From Linum tenue (lineage: Eukaryota > Streptophyta > Magnoliopsida > Malpighiales > Linaceae): a DNA stretch of 64,000 bases. Below are positions 1 through 9,955 of the stretch, in pieces. Positions within the stretch are counted from its first letter, which is position 1; each line of letters starts with the position of its first letter. A model generated the notes under the pieces. That model did no database searches. It was not told the origin of the DNA and saw only the letters and a list, made by a program, of their open reading frames with translations. Position numbers and translations under genes: made by a program. The stretch is taken from the NCBI GenBank assembly GCA_946122785.1, contig CAMGYJ010000006.1, positions 73,099,676-73,163,675 on the forward strand, written 5' to 3'.

Positions 1-314
1 AACTAAGAAGTAAGAATCACCACAATCAATAACAAAAAATTATTTAATATATTTTTTTTAGAAATGCCTATTTTACATGTTGCCAAAAGTTTACGAGGGA
101 TACTACAAAATATATATATAAAAAAAGAATACCTGCCCAAAGGGCAGGGTTAAAGCTAGTTTATATTATAATTAAATCTTAGGTGAACTAAGTGAATGTA
201 TGGAGTGTGAGGGTAGATGAAATCTATTTATCAGTTTTGCCGATCTGATTCTACGATCCAAAATAATCAAGAGTGTTATGGATCATGAATTTGAGTTATT
301 ATCAATTTGCCATA
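1..314. other. AT-rich flank, no gene seen
   Basis: AT-rich sequence with a short TA run near 110-122. I see no coding frame, repeat boundary or RNA gene in it. Confidence 0.6.
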
Positions 315-323
315 GTATTTTTA

Positions 324-1463
324 GGGTTAATTGCATGGTTGGTTACTGAGTTACAAAAAACATTTATGTTTGGTCACTGAAAATATTTAAATTCAATTTT
401 GGTCACTCAAATTAGTTAAATGATTCAAGTTTGGTCATTCTCCGTCCAACTCCGTTAAATTTGTCTGATGTAGCAGTCAACCCTCAAAGTTGACTGTTAA
501 CTGAGTGACGTGGCAATTAAAAAATAATAAATAAATTACATTTTAATGTTCTACCATTTCTTACTCATTTTCACAATAAATAAAACAAAAAATATTATAA
601 TTACAAAATGAAAGGGGCACTTCCTAAAAATATTATAATTGCTCCCAGCAGAGTGCAAGCAGTAACAACATTACTTTGCGAGTCCATCCTGCGTGCCTTC
701 ATCAAGATTAGCACAGTGCCGCCGCCAGCAGCGGCGTCGATTGTCGTCACCCAAGCTGTAAACCTGGGGCGGGGATGAATCCCCCTTTCCCATCCAATTC
801 AATGGGCAAAGTTGTGGAACGCGATCAAAGAAGAGGACGAAGTTGTGGTCAGGGCGACGGCGTGGCGTCGGATTTCTTTCACGAGTTGGAGCCGGGTGAT
901 TGGTACGAGGCGGCAGATTTCGGGTCGGGGGATCGGCCAGCGTGGATGAGCAGCCAGCGATGACGACAAATCGTCGACGGACAGCGGCGGCGGCGATGCA
1001 ATGGTGGATTTGCCGATTTGGTGGTCATTACGGACACGAGGGACGGGAGTGGATTAGAAGCGGCGGTGATTATGGCCGGGAGCGGTGGGGACGGCGGCAG
1101 CGGGCGGAGCTGGTTTGGTTTTGGGGAAGCCGGGAAGGAACATATTGGCGAAGGAAGGGCCCTTTCAATTTGTAATTATAATATTTGTTGTTTTATTTAT
1201 TTTACTTTATTCTGAAAATGAGTTGGAAATAATAGAAAATTAAAATTTATTTTATTTATTATTTTTTAATTGCCACGTCACTGAATTAACGGTGAACTTT
1301 GAGGGTTGACTGCCACATCAGACAAATTTAACGGAATTGGACGGAGAGTGACCAAACTTAAACCATTTAACTAATTTGAGTGACCAAGATTGGATTTAAA
1401 TATTTTCAGTGACCAAATATGAACGTTTTTTGTAATCCCAATGACCAACCATGCAATTAACCC
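324..1463. mobile_element. Long-TIR MULE-like element (copy 1)
   Basis: The ends are inverted repeats of roughly 200 bp: GGGTTAATTGCATGGTTGG at the left and its near complement ending at 1463. The flanks 315-323 (gtattttta) and 1464-1472 (gtatctttt) match at 7 of 9 positions, which fits a decayed 9-bp Mutator-type target duplication. The arms share internal blocks such as TTGACTGCCACATCAGA and GACGTGGCAATTAAAAAAT. The interior (about 650-1165) is clearly more GC-rich than the arms and has no transposase. Long TIRs, a 9-bp duplication and a GC-rich foreign-looking interior are typical of non-autonomous or Pack-MULEs. The origin of the interior was not identified. Confidence 0.75.
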
Positions 1464-1541
1464 GTATCTTTTATCTTTTCATCATAGTGGTACATTGTTC
1501 TCATCTTAAGACAATAAACTCTTTTGTTTGAGCCATAAATG

Positions 1542-2104
1542 TGTTTGAGCACGGTAAGTTCCCTCTTCCTTTTGTGCGCCTTCCTGGTTCGCATTACCTA
1601 GAGCGCCCACGATCTTGCACCCAAAGCGTCTAGCGGACCTGATTGGTCCGTTAGCACTCCGACGATCAAGTCAGTTCTCCAGCTTTAGAGAGAGAAGTAG
1701 AAAAGAACTTAGTGAGAGAAGTCGAACTTAGTAAATGAGGTTTACCTACTCTCCTATTTATACTCGATGCCTCATCCACCAATGCCCCCCAATTACGCCC
1801 CACGTCAGCAGAGTAATTAATGCACTGTACTTACCCTTTGTCATGCGCCTCGACCGCCTGACACCTTGTTCAGAGGTTTGAGGCGCATGACTTCACCAAT
1901 CCCTCTTTCCGTACATTCTTTCCCGTTGGCTGTCTCTTGTCCTTATGCGTCTTCTGTTAGAAGTCCGGCCCCACTCACTTGGACCACTTAGTACGCCCTT
2001 TTGGGCTGCCTTGCCCCCTGTGGGCTTCCTTCGCCAGACTCCCTTCTTGAACCGCCTAGCTTTGGACCTCTTTGCCTGGGCCAACCCTCACTATACCCCC
2101 AATA
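1542..2104 (-). mobile_element. Solo LTR of a Tat-like Ty3/gypsy element
   Basis: Read on the minus strand this starts TATTGGGGGTATAG, close to the TGTTGGGGGTATTAC start of the intact element at 3369. It has a TATAAATAG box (plus 1754-1762) followed by a CT-rich leader and a block containing GGAGTGCTAACGG, which is also present in the intact LTR. It ends CTCAAACA. Its length, 563 bp, equals that of the intact LTR, although the two sequences are clearly diverged. The flanks aaatg (1537-1541) and gaatg (2105-2109) match at 4 of 5, consistent with an old 5-bp duplication. No internal region is present, so recombination between two LTRs probably removed the body. Confidence 0.75.
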
Positions 2105-3368
2105 GAATGGTTTGGTTCTTTGACTTGAGAAATGAAGATTTGTTGGATTTGAAAAAAAAAAGGGATGGATCATGAATTTGAGTTATTATTAATTTGAAAC
2201 GAATACTATTTGATAGTTGAATTTAATGATAAATTTTACTGAGTTGGATTGATGGATTTAAAATGAATTTATATAATTATCTTTAAAAGTTGTAATCAAG
2301 AAAAAAAGGTTAATTGCAAGGTTGGTCATTGTGATTACTAAAAATGTATATGTTTAGTGACTAAAAATATTTAATTCCACTCGTGGTCACTAGGTTTAGT
2401 AAAACATGTCATGTTTGGTCACTCTCGTCTCCAACTCCGTTAATTTTATCTGATGTGGCAGTCAATTTTCATAGTTGATCATTAAATGTATTACGTGCCA
2501 ATTAAAAAATAAAAAATAGAAATTTCCACCTCATTATCACTTCCACTAAAAAAAAAATATTCATTTTAATTCCCCAAAACCTTACTAACTAAGCTCACCC
2601 TTCTGATGTGGGGTTTCAGCATCGCGACGGACGAGTAGTACTACGGGCTGCGATGCGCGGTGCCGAATGAATAAATCATCGAAATGGCCGATATGCTCAT
2701 CTCCGTCAACGCCGAAGGAGTCGGCGACACCAGGAAATCCGATTGCCAAAATCGATTGGAGAATCTCCGATCTGTTCGTTTGGGTTGTGGTGGGGGGGGT
2801 GTAAGAGGAATAGATAGTGGCTTCTGCTCTTTGTGCTTCCCCTGATATCCATTTCCCCGATATTAAGGTTCTCTTCCATGCCGCCTCTGTTGACATCCTC
2901 CAAATGACGGTAATTACAGAGGACCCATCAATTTTCCTCCCCAAATTGCTCCAAAAACAAAAACAGGGGGAAGGAGATTAAGGCAATGTACTCACGTAAT
3001 TAGTGGGTATGGCCTCCTGTGCGAAGAGTTCAGCCTCTGGCCGCCGCTGACGGGAGGCTGCCCGTCCTCTGCCGCCGTTCGATGATCTCAGCTCCGGTGA
3101 CGGGGTTTTGGCGAGGGAGAGCAGCTACGCCGAGACGGTGGTGGTGGTGGTGGAATGGATCAGGAAGCTTCTCGCGGACCTCCTAATTGACTCGGACAAT
3201 TTCCTCAAACTGAAGAGCAGCTGTCGATTCGGTCGGTGGTGGAGAAGTAGAATAATGCATGGAAGGCGGGTGAAGGCATATTCAAGTAGGTAGGGTTTTG
3301 GTGTGCAGGGGATTATAGGAAATTAAATATTTTTTTTTAATAGTTTTGTAAATGTGGTGGAAAATGTC

Positions 3369-3931
3369 TGTTGGGGGTATTACCCAGCGAGCTAGGGGAC
3401 AAAGCCCAAAAGAGTAAAATACCAAGGGCCAGGTGGCGGCCAACCGGCTGGTGGACCACGGCCTGGGGCGCCTGTCAGGTGTCAGGAGTCTGACAGGTCG
3501 GTTAACTGTCACGCAGAGCACCAAAAGCCAGGTGGCGACCAACTGGATGGTGGACCACGGCCTGCGGGCGCCTGTCGTGTGTCAGGAGCCTGGCAGAGCT
3601 GTGGAATGCCAGTCAGGTGTCAGGAGCCTGACAGGGCGGTTAGCTGTCTGGGGGCGCAGAGCATTGAATGAGGGAGGTGACGTGGCGGAGATCAACCTCG
3701 GGTTCGGTGAGTATAAATAGGGGCAGACGATAGCATTTACGCAGGTTGGCTTCTCTCACTAAACTATTTCTGAATACTTATCTCTCTAGAAGGGGGCACT
3801 GACTTAAGCTTCGGAGTGCTAACGGGTCGACCAAGGCCCTTAGGCGCTTGTGGGTGCAGTTTCCAGGCGCCTGAGTGACGGACAAGTGGGGAAGTGGAGG
3901 ATAAGCATTTGGAAGTATCTTGGCTCGAACA
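3369..3931 (+). repeat. 5' LTR of Tat element
   Basis: Begins TGTTGGGGG and ends CGAACA, so it has the canonical TG...CA ends. U3 holds two roughly 100-bp imperfect direct repeats starting at about 3421 and 3520, and a third partial copy at about 3612-3663. All of these include GTGTCAGGAG-type blocks. TGACGTGG at 3678-3685 and the TATA box at 3712 lie downstream of the repeats. Confidence 0.93.
3712..3719 (+). promoter_or_regulatory. TATA box in 5' LTR
   Basis: TATAAATA lies in U3 and should drive the genomic RNA of the retrotransposon. The sequence that follows is a CT-rich leader (ctctcactaaac). The same box is present in the 3' LTR at 13933-13940. Confidence 0.75.
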
Positions 3932-3933
3932 AT

Positions 3934-3951
3934 TGGCGCGCCAGGAAGGGG
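3934..3951 (+). other. Primer binding site
   Basis: TGGCGCGCCAGGAAGGGG begins two bases after the 5' LTR. The TGG start complements the CCA end of a tRNA, as expected for minus-strand primer binding. I did not determine which tRNA it matches. Confidence 0.75.
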
Positions 3952-3977
3952 GCGGGGCGCACGAAGACGGTAAGCGC

Positions 3978-6900
3978 ATGGAGAATATGAACGAAGGGAG
4001 CGATGGAGAAGGCAATTCCAGGTCGGGGAACTCGGATCACGAGGGAGGCGAGCGTCAGCTGAGTCAAGAGAGGAGCATGGATGGGGAGGGACAAGGAAGC
4101 CCTAGGCGCCTGTCCGCTGAGGATGGTGAATCTTTGACAAAAAGAGAGTTGTTTCGAATCATAGCCGACCAGGATCGGGCCATAGCGGCGCTCAAAAGGG
4201 AGTTGGAAGGGGAACGAAGTGAAGATGTGATGATGTACAGCCCAGGGGCGAGAAAGCGGGAAAGAATGGGGGAAGATTCGGAGTCTCTACAATACGGACC
4301 GCCGCATGCCTTCGAGCAGGGGCACGATGCGTTTGGGCGCCCACGAGATGGGAGGTTAAACATCGAGCGCGCGCAAACGGGCCCAGAGGACGTATGGGCG
4401 CCTAGGAGGATTGCTCGGAGGTTTGGTGTTCGGCAGCCTCTGGCGCGATGCATTCTAATGGAGCCAGCGGGAACTACGATCCCCCCGTTGCCAAGTTACG
4501 ATGGGGTGGCTGACCCGGAAGACCACCTGAATAGCTACTTCACCAAGATGCAGCTTTACAACAGCTCCGACGCCACATTGTGCAAGGTGTTTCCATCCAC
4601 ATTCGCAGGCGTGGTCTTGGATTGGTATCACCAAATTGAGGAGGGGCGCATAGAGTGTTTCGAGCAATTTGCTGAGTTGTTTTTGTCCAAGTTTGCAAGC
4701 CGGAAGCGTCGGACATTGACCATAGGGGCGTTGTTTAAAGTCAAACAGAGAGAGGGCGAGGCGCTCAGAGAATTTTATGATCGATGGATCTCGGTGGCCA
4801 TGGCGGTCAAAGATGTGCAACCAGCAGTATTGGGGGTCTGCTTGGATGCCTGCACCTCAAGTGAAGAGCTATGCCGGGTCCTGTCCAAGCGAGATGTAGT
4901 ATCCACCGAAGACCTTGACCGAAGAGTACAAAAGGTGATTATGTTGGAAGAAACTTTGGCGGCGCGAAGGGCTGAAAATAGGCGCCTAAGAGGTGATGAA
5001 GGCGAGGTGAGGCAGGCGCCCAGACCAGGTCCCGGAAATTTCGTCCCACCAAGGAGACCAGAGGCGCCACGCCCTGTGCCGAGGAGTGCTGCGAATTTTA
5101 CAGAGTACAATGATACCCTCAAGAATGTGCTACAATATGTGAAGGATAGGGGCTACCATATAAGGTGGCCGGGGCCCATGCGTGGCCAGCCTAACGAAAA
5201 AAATCTTGACAGATATTGTGACTTCCATCGCGACAAGGGGCATCACACGGCCGATTGTTACCAACTGAAGTCCGAACTACAAACTTTAGCTGACAAGGGC
5301 ATGCTCAACGACTTCGTCAGAAGGTTGGAAGACAGGACGCATCGAACCTATGTGACAAGGCAGGTGCCGGAACAGAGGAGGGCGCCTGAAGAACCAAGAG
5401 CCCAAACCGTGGTGCTGCCCACGGTCAGAGAAGCGCCTAAAGAACCAGAAACTGAGCCGGCGCCTGTTATTCCGCCACCTCCGTTTGAAGTAGATCAAGA
5501 GGGAGAACCTAGCCGTGTAAGGCTTACAGTCGAATCCATAACGGGTACCCTTGACTTGAGAGAGAAGTTGGAGAGATCTAGGCGCCTGCGAGCTGCGTCG
5601 CTTGAAGCCAGGGAAGCCGTGCACATCCACTTTAATCAGGAACCGGATGAGGCGTGCCAAGTCCCGTCGGAAGAGGCTCTTGAGATACAAGGGGTGATAG
5701 CCGGATGTAAAGGGAAGAGAATGTTGGTAGACACAGGCAGCTCTATGTATGTCCTCTTCAAGAGCACCTTCGAACGAATGCAGCTGGCACCTGAGTTGGT
5801 GCGTCCCTCAAATTCGGTGTTGGTCGGATTCTCGGGGGCACCTGCTCAAGTCATCGGGCGCGTACGCCTCCCTGTGACTCTGGGGGACGAAGCGCATTGC
5901 GTAACGCATGAGGTGGAGTTTGGCATCGTTGACTGTCCCTCGCCATACAATGTGATACTTGGCCGACCTCTTTTGGCGCAATTCAATGGGGTAGCCTCGA
6001 CGTGCCATCAGACGCTGAAGTTCGTCGCTCCTCAAGGCGTAGGCGTCTCGCGAGGAAGGAATGTCCCGCGATATGCAAGAGAAGAGGACTCAAAGAATCG
6101 AGGTCGGAAGCATAGACTGAATATCGTAGACATCAGTCCAGAGGAGGCGCCCAGGGCAGAGCCAGTAGATGATGAGATGGCTGTGATATTGGACGAGGAG
6201 CGCCCAGACCAGGTAATACGAATATCATCACAGGCGCCAGAGGCTATGCGAGCGCCCTTAATTGAGTTACTGCGAGAATTTGGAGAATTGTTTGCATGGA
6301 GCGCTCGGGATATGCCCGGAGTGTCCCCCGAAGTTGCGGCACATAGGCTGGCAGTGGAAGAAGGTAAAAGGCCGGTGCAACAAAAGCGACGAAACTTGAC
6401 CCCCGAGAAAGAAGAGGCGCTCCGGCATGAAGTTGATAGGTTGCGAGAAGCGGGGTTTGTGGAGGAGGCAAGGTACATTACGTGGCTCTCCAATGTAGTG
6501 TTTGTCCCAAAGCCGTCGGGAGATTGGAGAATGTGCGTGGACTTTACTAACCTCAACCGGGCGTGCCCGACGGATGCTTACCCTATGCCACGCATCGACT
6601 TGCTGGTAGATGCGACGGCGTATCACGAAGCGCTCAGTTTCTTGGACATGTTTTCAGGCTACCATCAGATCCCTATGGTGGAGGAGGACCGGGCGAAAAC
6701 GGCCTTCATGACACCTTTTGGCAACTTCTGCTATCGTGTCATGGCATTTGGTTTAAAAAATGCAGGCGCCACTTACCAACGTATGGTAAACCAAGTCTTC
6801 CGTGAGCAGATAGGGAGAAACGTGGAAGCATATGTGGATGATTTGATAGTGAAGAGCAAGAGGCGCCAAGATCATATCCTGGACCTCCGGGAAACTTTCG

Positions 6901-8201
6901 AGACGATGCGCCGATTCAATTTGAGGCTTAACCCCAAAAAGTGTGTGTTCTTTGCGGAGGCGGGAAAATTCTTGGGTTTCATGATAACAAAAAGGGGGAT
7001 TGAGGCTAATCCCAGGCAGGTGGAGACCATCAAGAACTTGGCGCCCCCAAGAACGCCGAAAGAAGTGCAAGTGTTGACGGGAAGGCTGGCGGCGTTGGGA
7101 CGGTTCATTCCGCGAGCCTCGGACCGGGGCGCCCCCTTTTTCAAGGTATTGAAAAAGGCCACCAAGTTTCGATGGACAGAAGAATGCAACAAGGCGTTCG
7201 AAGAGTTGAAGGGGCTACTCATAGCGCCTACGGTAATGACCGCGCCTAGAGCCAAGGAAGTGCTATACTTGTACATAGCGGTGTCCCACATCGCTGTGAG
7301 CGCTGTACTGATATCCAGAGACTCGCTAACGAATGAAGAGCGACCGGTGTACTACGTCAGCCGCACCATGGTTGGCCATGAGACGCGATATGCACCCATA
7401 GAGAAGGCGGCTTTGGCGGTAGTAATGGCCGCGAACAAGCTCAGACCTTATTTTCAGGCTCATAGCATCGTGGTGCTCACCAACCTGCCATTAAGGACGG
7501 TTCTTGGATCAATGGATGTGTCTGGGCGCCTGGTGAAGTGGGCCGTGCAATTAAGTGAGTTTGACATAAGTTACGCGCCCCGTCCAGCTGTTAAAGCTCA
7601 AGTGTTGGCAGACTTCATGGCCGAAGGTGTGGCCGACGGAGGGACGGGCATTGAAGAATACTGGCAAATACATGTGGATGGAGCAGCAAGTCGGGCAGGC
7701 GCCGGGGCCGGCATGGTGCTCATTAGCCCTTTAGGCGCCCTTCATGAAATTGCGCTTCGTTTTGCGACCCTCAAAACGAACAATGCGGCTGAGTACGAGG
7801 CTGTTCTGGCCGGACTTCATTATGCAAGGGAGCTGGGCGCCCAAAGGGTTAGTGTGAAAACTGACTCAGCGCTGGTGGTCAATCAGCTGAACGAAGTTTA
7901 CGAAGTGAAAGAGGAGGCTCTATGCGCCTATGTGCAATCCGTCCGGAAGAGATGCGCTTGGTTTCGCGAGGTAACTTTTACGCATGTCCCGAGGGAGGAG
8001 AATGCTCATGCAGATGCTTTGTCTAAGTTAGCTACGGCTTTAGACTTTGAGGAGAGTCGGACGGTGATCGTGGCAAAAGAAGTCCCACACGAGGAGGTGG
8101 TAATGGCCTCCATCCTATCGGGAGTGCAGGAAGGGTGGATGGCACCAATTCGCCTCTTCCTAACGCAGGGAGTCGTACCGGAGAACCCAAGGGACGCCTA
8201 G
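3978..8201 (+). CDS. gag-pol: Retrotransposon Gag-protease-RT-RNase H polyprotein
   Basis: One open frame of about 1,407 codons. It is open from inside the LTR, but 3978 is the first in-frame ATG. Domains in order: Gag capsid (around 4610-4800, with WYHQIEEG); a zinc knuckle of the Tat type (CDFH...HHTADC, about 5217-5260); an aspartic protease (LVDTGSS, about 5725); and a reverse transcriptase with the YVDD catalytic box at 6831-6842 and LDMFSGYHQIPM upstream. These are followed by a gypsy RNase H (about 7260-7560) and a second RNase H of archaeal type (IHVDGAASRAGAGAG, NNAAEYEAV, KTDSALVV; about 7665-8040). The dual RNase H is the hallmark of the Tat lineage. The frame ends at a TAG (8199-8201), and integrase continues in the same frame. 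GCG-CC codon pairs are strikingly common. Confidence 0.93.
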   Translation: MENMNEGSDGEGNSRSGNSDHEGGERQLSQERSMDGEGQGSPRRLSAEDGESLTKRELFRIIADQDRAIAALKRELEGERSEDVMMYSPGARKRERMGEDSESLQYGPPHAFEQGHDAFGRPRDGRLNIERAQTGPEDVWAPRRIARRFGVRQPLARCILMEPAGTTIPPLPSYDGVADPEDHLNSYFTKMQLYNSSDATLCKVFPSTFAGVVLDWYHQIEEGRIECFEQFAELFLSKFASRKRRTLTIGALFKVKQREGEALREFYDRWISVAMAVKDVQPAVLGVCLDACTSSEELCRVLSKRDVVSTEDLDRRVQKVIMLEETLAARRAENRRLRGDEGEVRQAPRPGPGNFVPPRRPEAPRPVPRSAANFTEYNDTLKNVLQYVKDRGYHIRWPGPMRGQPNEKNLDRYCDFHRDKGHHTADCYQLKSELQTLADKGMLNDFVRRLEDRTHRTYVTRQVPEQRRAPEEPRAQTVVLPTVREAPKEPETEPAPVIPPPPFEVDQEGEPSRVRLTVESITGTLDLREKLERSRRLRAASLEAREAVHIHFNQEPDEACQVPSEEALEIQGVIAGCKGKRMLVDTGSSMYVLFKSTFERMQLAPELVRPSNSVLVGFSGAPAQVIGRVRLPVTLGDEAHCVTHEVEFGIVDCPSPYNVILGRPLLAQFNGVASTCHQTLKFVAPQGVGVSRGRNVPRYAREEDSKNRGRKHRLNIVDISPEEAPRAEPVDDEMAVILDEERPDQVIRISSQAPEAMRAPLIELLREFGELFAWSARDMPGVSPEVAAHRLAVEEGKRPVQQKRRNLTPEKEEALRHEVDRLREAGFVEEARYITWLSNVVFVPKPSGDWRMCVDFTNLNRACPTDAYPMPRIDLLVDATAYHEALSFLDMFSGYHQIPMVEEDRAKTAFMTPFGNFCYRVMAFGLKNAGATYQRMVNQVFREQIGRNVEAYVDDLIVKSKRRQDHILDLRETFETMRRFNLRLNPKKCVFFAEAGKFLGFMITKRGIEANPRQVETIKNLAPPRTPKEVQVLTGRLAALGRFIPRASDRGAPFFKVLKKATKFRWTEECNKAFEELKGLLIAPTVMTAPRAKEVLYLYIAVSHIAVSAVLISRDSLTNEERPVYYVSRTMVGHETRYAPIEKAALAVVMAANKLRPYFQAHSIVVLTNLPLRTVLGSMDVSGRLVKWAVQLSEFDISYAPRPAVKAQVLADFMAEGVADGGTGIEEYWQIHVDGAASRAGAGAGMVLISPLGALHEIALRFATLKTNNAAEYEAVLAGLHYARELGAQRVSVKTDSALVVNQLNEVYEVKEEALCAYVQSVRKRCAWFREVTFTHVPREENAHADALSKLATALDFEESRTVIVAKEVPHEEVVMASILSGVQEGWMAPIRLFLTQGVVPENPRDA

Positions 8202-9422
8202 CGTCTTCGTCGGAAGGCAGCTCGATGCACCATCGTGGATGATGTGTTATACAAGAGATCACATTCCGGCGCCTATTTGAGATGCCTTACCGAGGCAGAG
8301 GGGTTAGAGGCGATCAACGAGGTGCACCAAGGAACGTGTGGCATGCATGCAGGCGCCCGCAGTCTGGAGAAAATTTTGCTCCGACAAGGATATTATTGGC
8401 CGACAATGCGAAGGGACGCAGGGAGACACGTGACATCATGCCACCAATGCCAAATCCATGCTAACGACATTCATCTCCCAGCGGCACCTATGCAGGGAAA
8501 TGTGGGCGCCTGGCCCTTCGCTCAGTGGGGCATGGACCTGTTGGGACCATTTCCGAGGGCGCCTGGTCAGTACAAGTACTTAATTGTCGCGGTTGATTAC
8601 TTCACCAAATGGATCGAAGCAGAGCCATTGGCCTCAATCACCGAGGCGCAAGTGCGGAAATTCACAAGGAAGAACATCTTTACGCGTTTTGGGCTCCCAG
8701 AATCCATCATCACTGACCATGGAAAGCAATTTGATTGCAAAAAGTTCATAGAGTTTTGCGATGAAAATGGGGTCGTGTTAAGGTTCTCTTCAGTGGCTTA
8801 CCCTCAAGCCAACGGACAAGCCGAGGCAGCAAACAAGAGTATTTTGCATGGCTTACACACGAGATTGGCAGAAGCCAAGGGAAGATGGGTTGAAGAATTA
8901 CCGAGTGTTCTATGGGCGCACAGGACTTCCTTCAAAGTAGCCACGGGTGAAACACCCTTCGCGCTAACTTATGGTAGCGAAGCGGTGTTGCCTGTCGAGA
9001 TGCGTGTCCCAACTTTCAGGATGACCCATCGAAGTGAGTCTATGGAGGCCCAAGAGCGTATTGATGAGCTGGACTTATTGGACGAGCGCCGAGAGATGGC
9101 GGTGTTGCGATTGGAGGCAATGAAGGGTCAAGTAGCAAGGTACTACAACAAGAAGATGAAGGCGCACAACCTCATGAAAGGTAGCCTTGTCCTAAAGAGG
9201 GATTTCCGCCCAAAAGCGGCCGAAGGGAAGTTGGCTCCAAAGTGGAAAGGGCCATACCGCATTCAAGAGGTCATTGGTCCAAGTACATTCAAGCTGGAAC
9301 ACCTATCAGGCAAGAAGGTCAAAAGGACGTGGAATGCACAGAATTTGCGCAAATATGAGGCGCCTGAAACGGAGACAAGTACCATGCAAGGAGCAGAGGA
9401 ACAGGCGCCTGAAGATGAGTAG
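8202..9422 (+). CDS. pol: Integrase domain of Tat polyprotein, cut off by TAG
   Basis: This continues the upstream frame directly after the TAG at 8199-8201. The stretch right after the stop (RLRRKAAR) is the usual Tat linker, so coding sequence runs through the stop. It contains an HHCC zinc-binding domain (HQGTCGMH...CHQC, about 8320-8450) and a DDE core: D in WGMDLLG, D in IITDHGKQFD, and E in YPQANGQAEA. A C-terminal domain (APKWKGPYRI) follows, and there is no chromodomain. The frame has no suitable ATG near its start, so integrase would need readthrough of the stop or is not made from this copy. A simple nonsense mutation is the plainest explanation. Confidence 0.88.
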   Translation, partial: RLRRKAARCTIVDDVLYKRSHSGAYLRCLTEAEGLEAINEVHQGTCGMHAGARSLEKILLRQGYYWPTMRRDAGRHVTSCHQCQIHANDIHLPAAPMQGNVGAWPFAQWGMDLLGPFPRAPGQYKYLIVAVDYFTKWIEAEPLASITEAQVRKFTRKNIFTRFGLPESIITDHGKQFDCKKFIEFCDENGVVLRFSSVAYPQANGQAEAANKSILHGLHTRLAEAKGRWVEELPSVLWAHRTSFKVATGETPFALTYGSEAVLPVEMRVPTFRMTHRSESMEAQERIDELDLLDERREMAVLRLEAMKGQVARYYNKKMKAHNLMKGSLVLKRDFRPKAAEGKLAPKWKGPYRIQEVIGPSTFKLEHLSGKKVKRTWNAQNLRKYEAPETETSTMQGAEEQAPEDE

Positions 9423-9483
9423 ACATGCAAGACTAGTACATTTTGTGGCGGAGTTGTGTTTTTCTTGTGTGTTATGTTTTCCA

Positions 9484-9808
9484 AAGCGCCCAGTTTTGCG
9501 CCCGCCTTATCCCGTAAAGCGCCCTACTCGCGCCCTCTCCATGTAAAGCGCCCCAGATTTGCGCCCCAACTTTTTGGAATCGGATTAATTATTATACGTG
9601 AAAGCGGATATCTAAAGAGGTAGTAACATTGCGCCCACCTTATTGCGCCCCACGTAGCGCCCATACCATTTGCGCCCAGTATCGTATTCTAAGTAATCCT
9701 AAATTAAAGCGCCCAAAAATAGCGCCCGGCAAAGCTAAGTCTAGCAAAGCGCCATGTTTCGCGCCCGCCTTTTGCAAAAGCGCCCTAACATTGCGCCCTC
9801 ACAAGAAA
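9484..9808 (+). repeat. Cluster of 16 GCGCC motifs 3' of pol
   Basis: About 325 bp without an open frame holds 16 GCGCC motifs, nearly all GCGCCC. They are often preceded alternately by AAA/TA (aaagcgccc) and TT/TC (ttgcgccc), and are separated by short AT-rich spacers. The rest of the stretch is not a simple tandem repeat. Function is unknown. Confidence 0.8.
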
Positions 9809-9881
9809 AGCGAAGCTTGGTAATAAAGGGAAAGTTAATATGGAAGTAAAGCCAATTGGCAAGGAAACATAAATTCTTATA

Positions 9882-9901
9882 TAAAAAAAAAAAAAAAAAA
9901 A
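9882..9901 (+). repeat. Poly-A run
   Basis: About 18 consecutive A residues between the GCGCC cluster and the 3' end of the antisense gene. On the minus strand it is a T-run just past that gene's stop codon. Confidence 0.7.
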
Positions 9902-9955
9902 CGCAAGGAAAGGCATTACAAGATAAGTAAAAGATAACACCCGAAGACAGCTAAT

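Noticed and set aside
3433..3720. 95-codon frame in the 5' LTR, repeated at 13654-13941
   Set aside because: It exists only because U3 is open by chance and the LTRs are identical. There is no domain and it overlaps the promoter.
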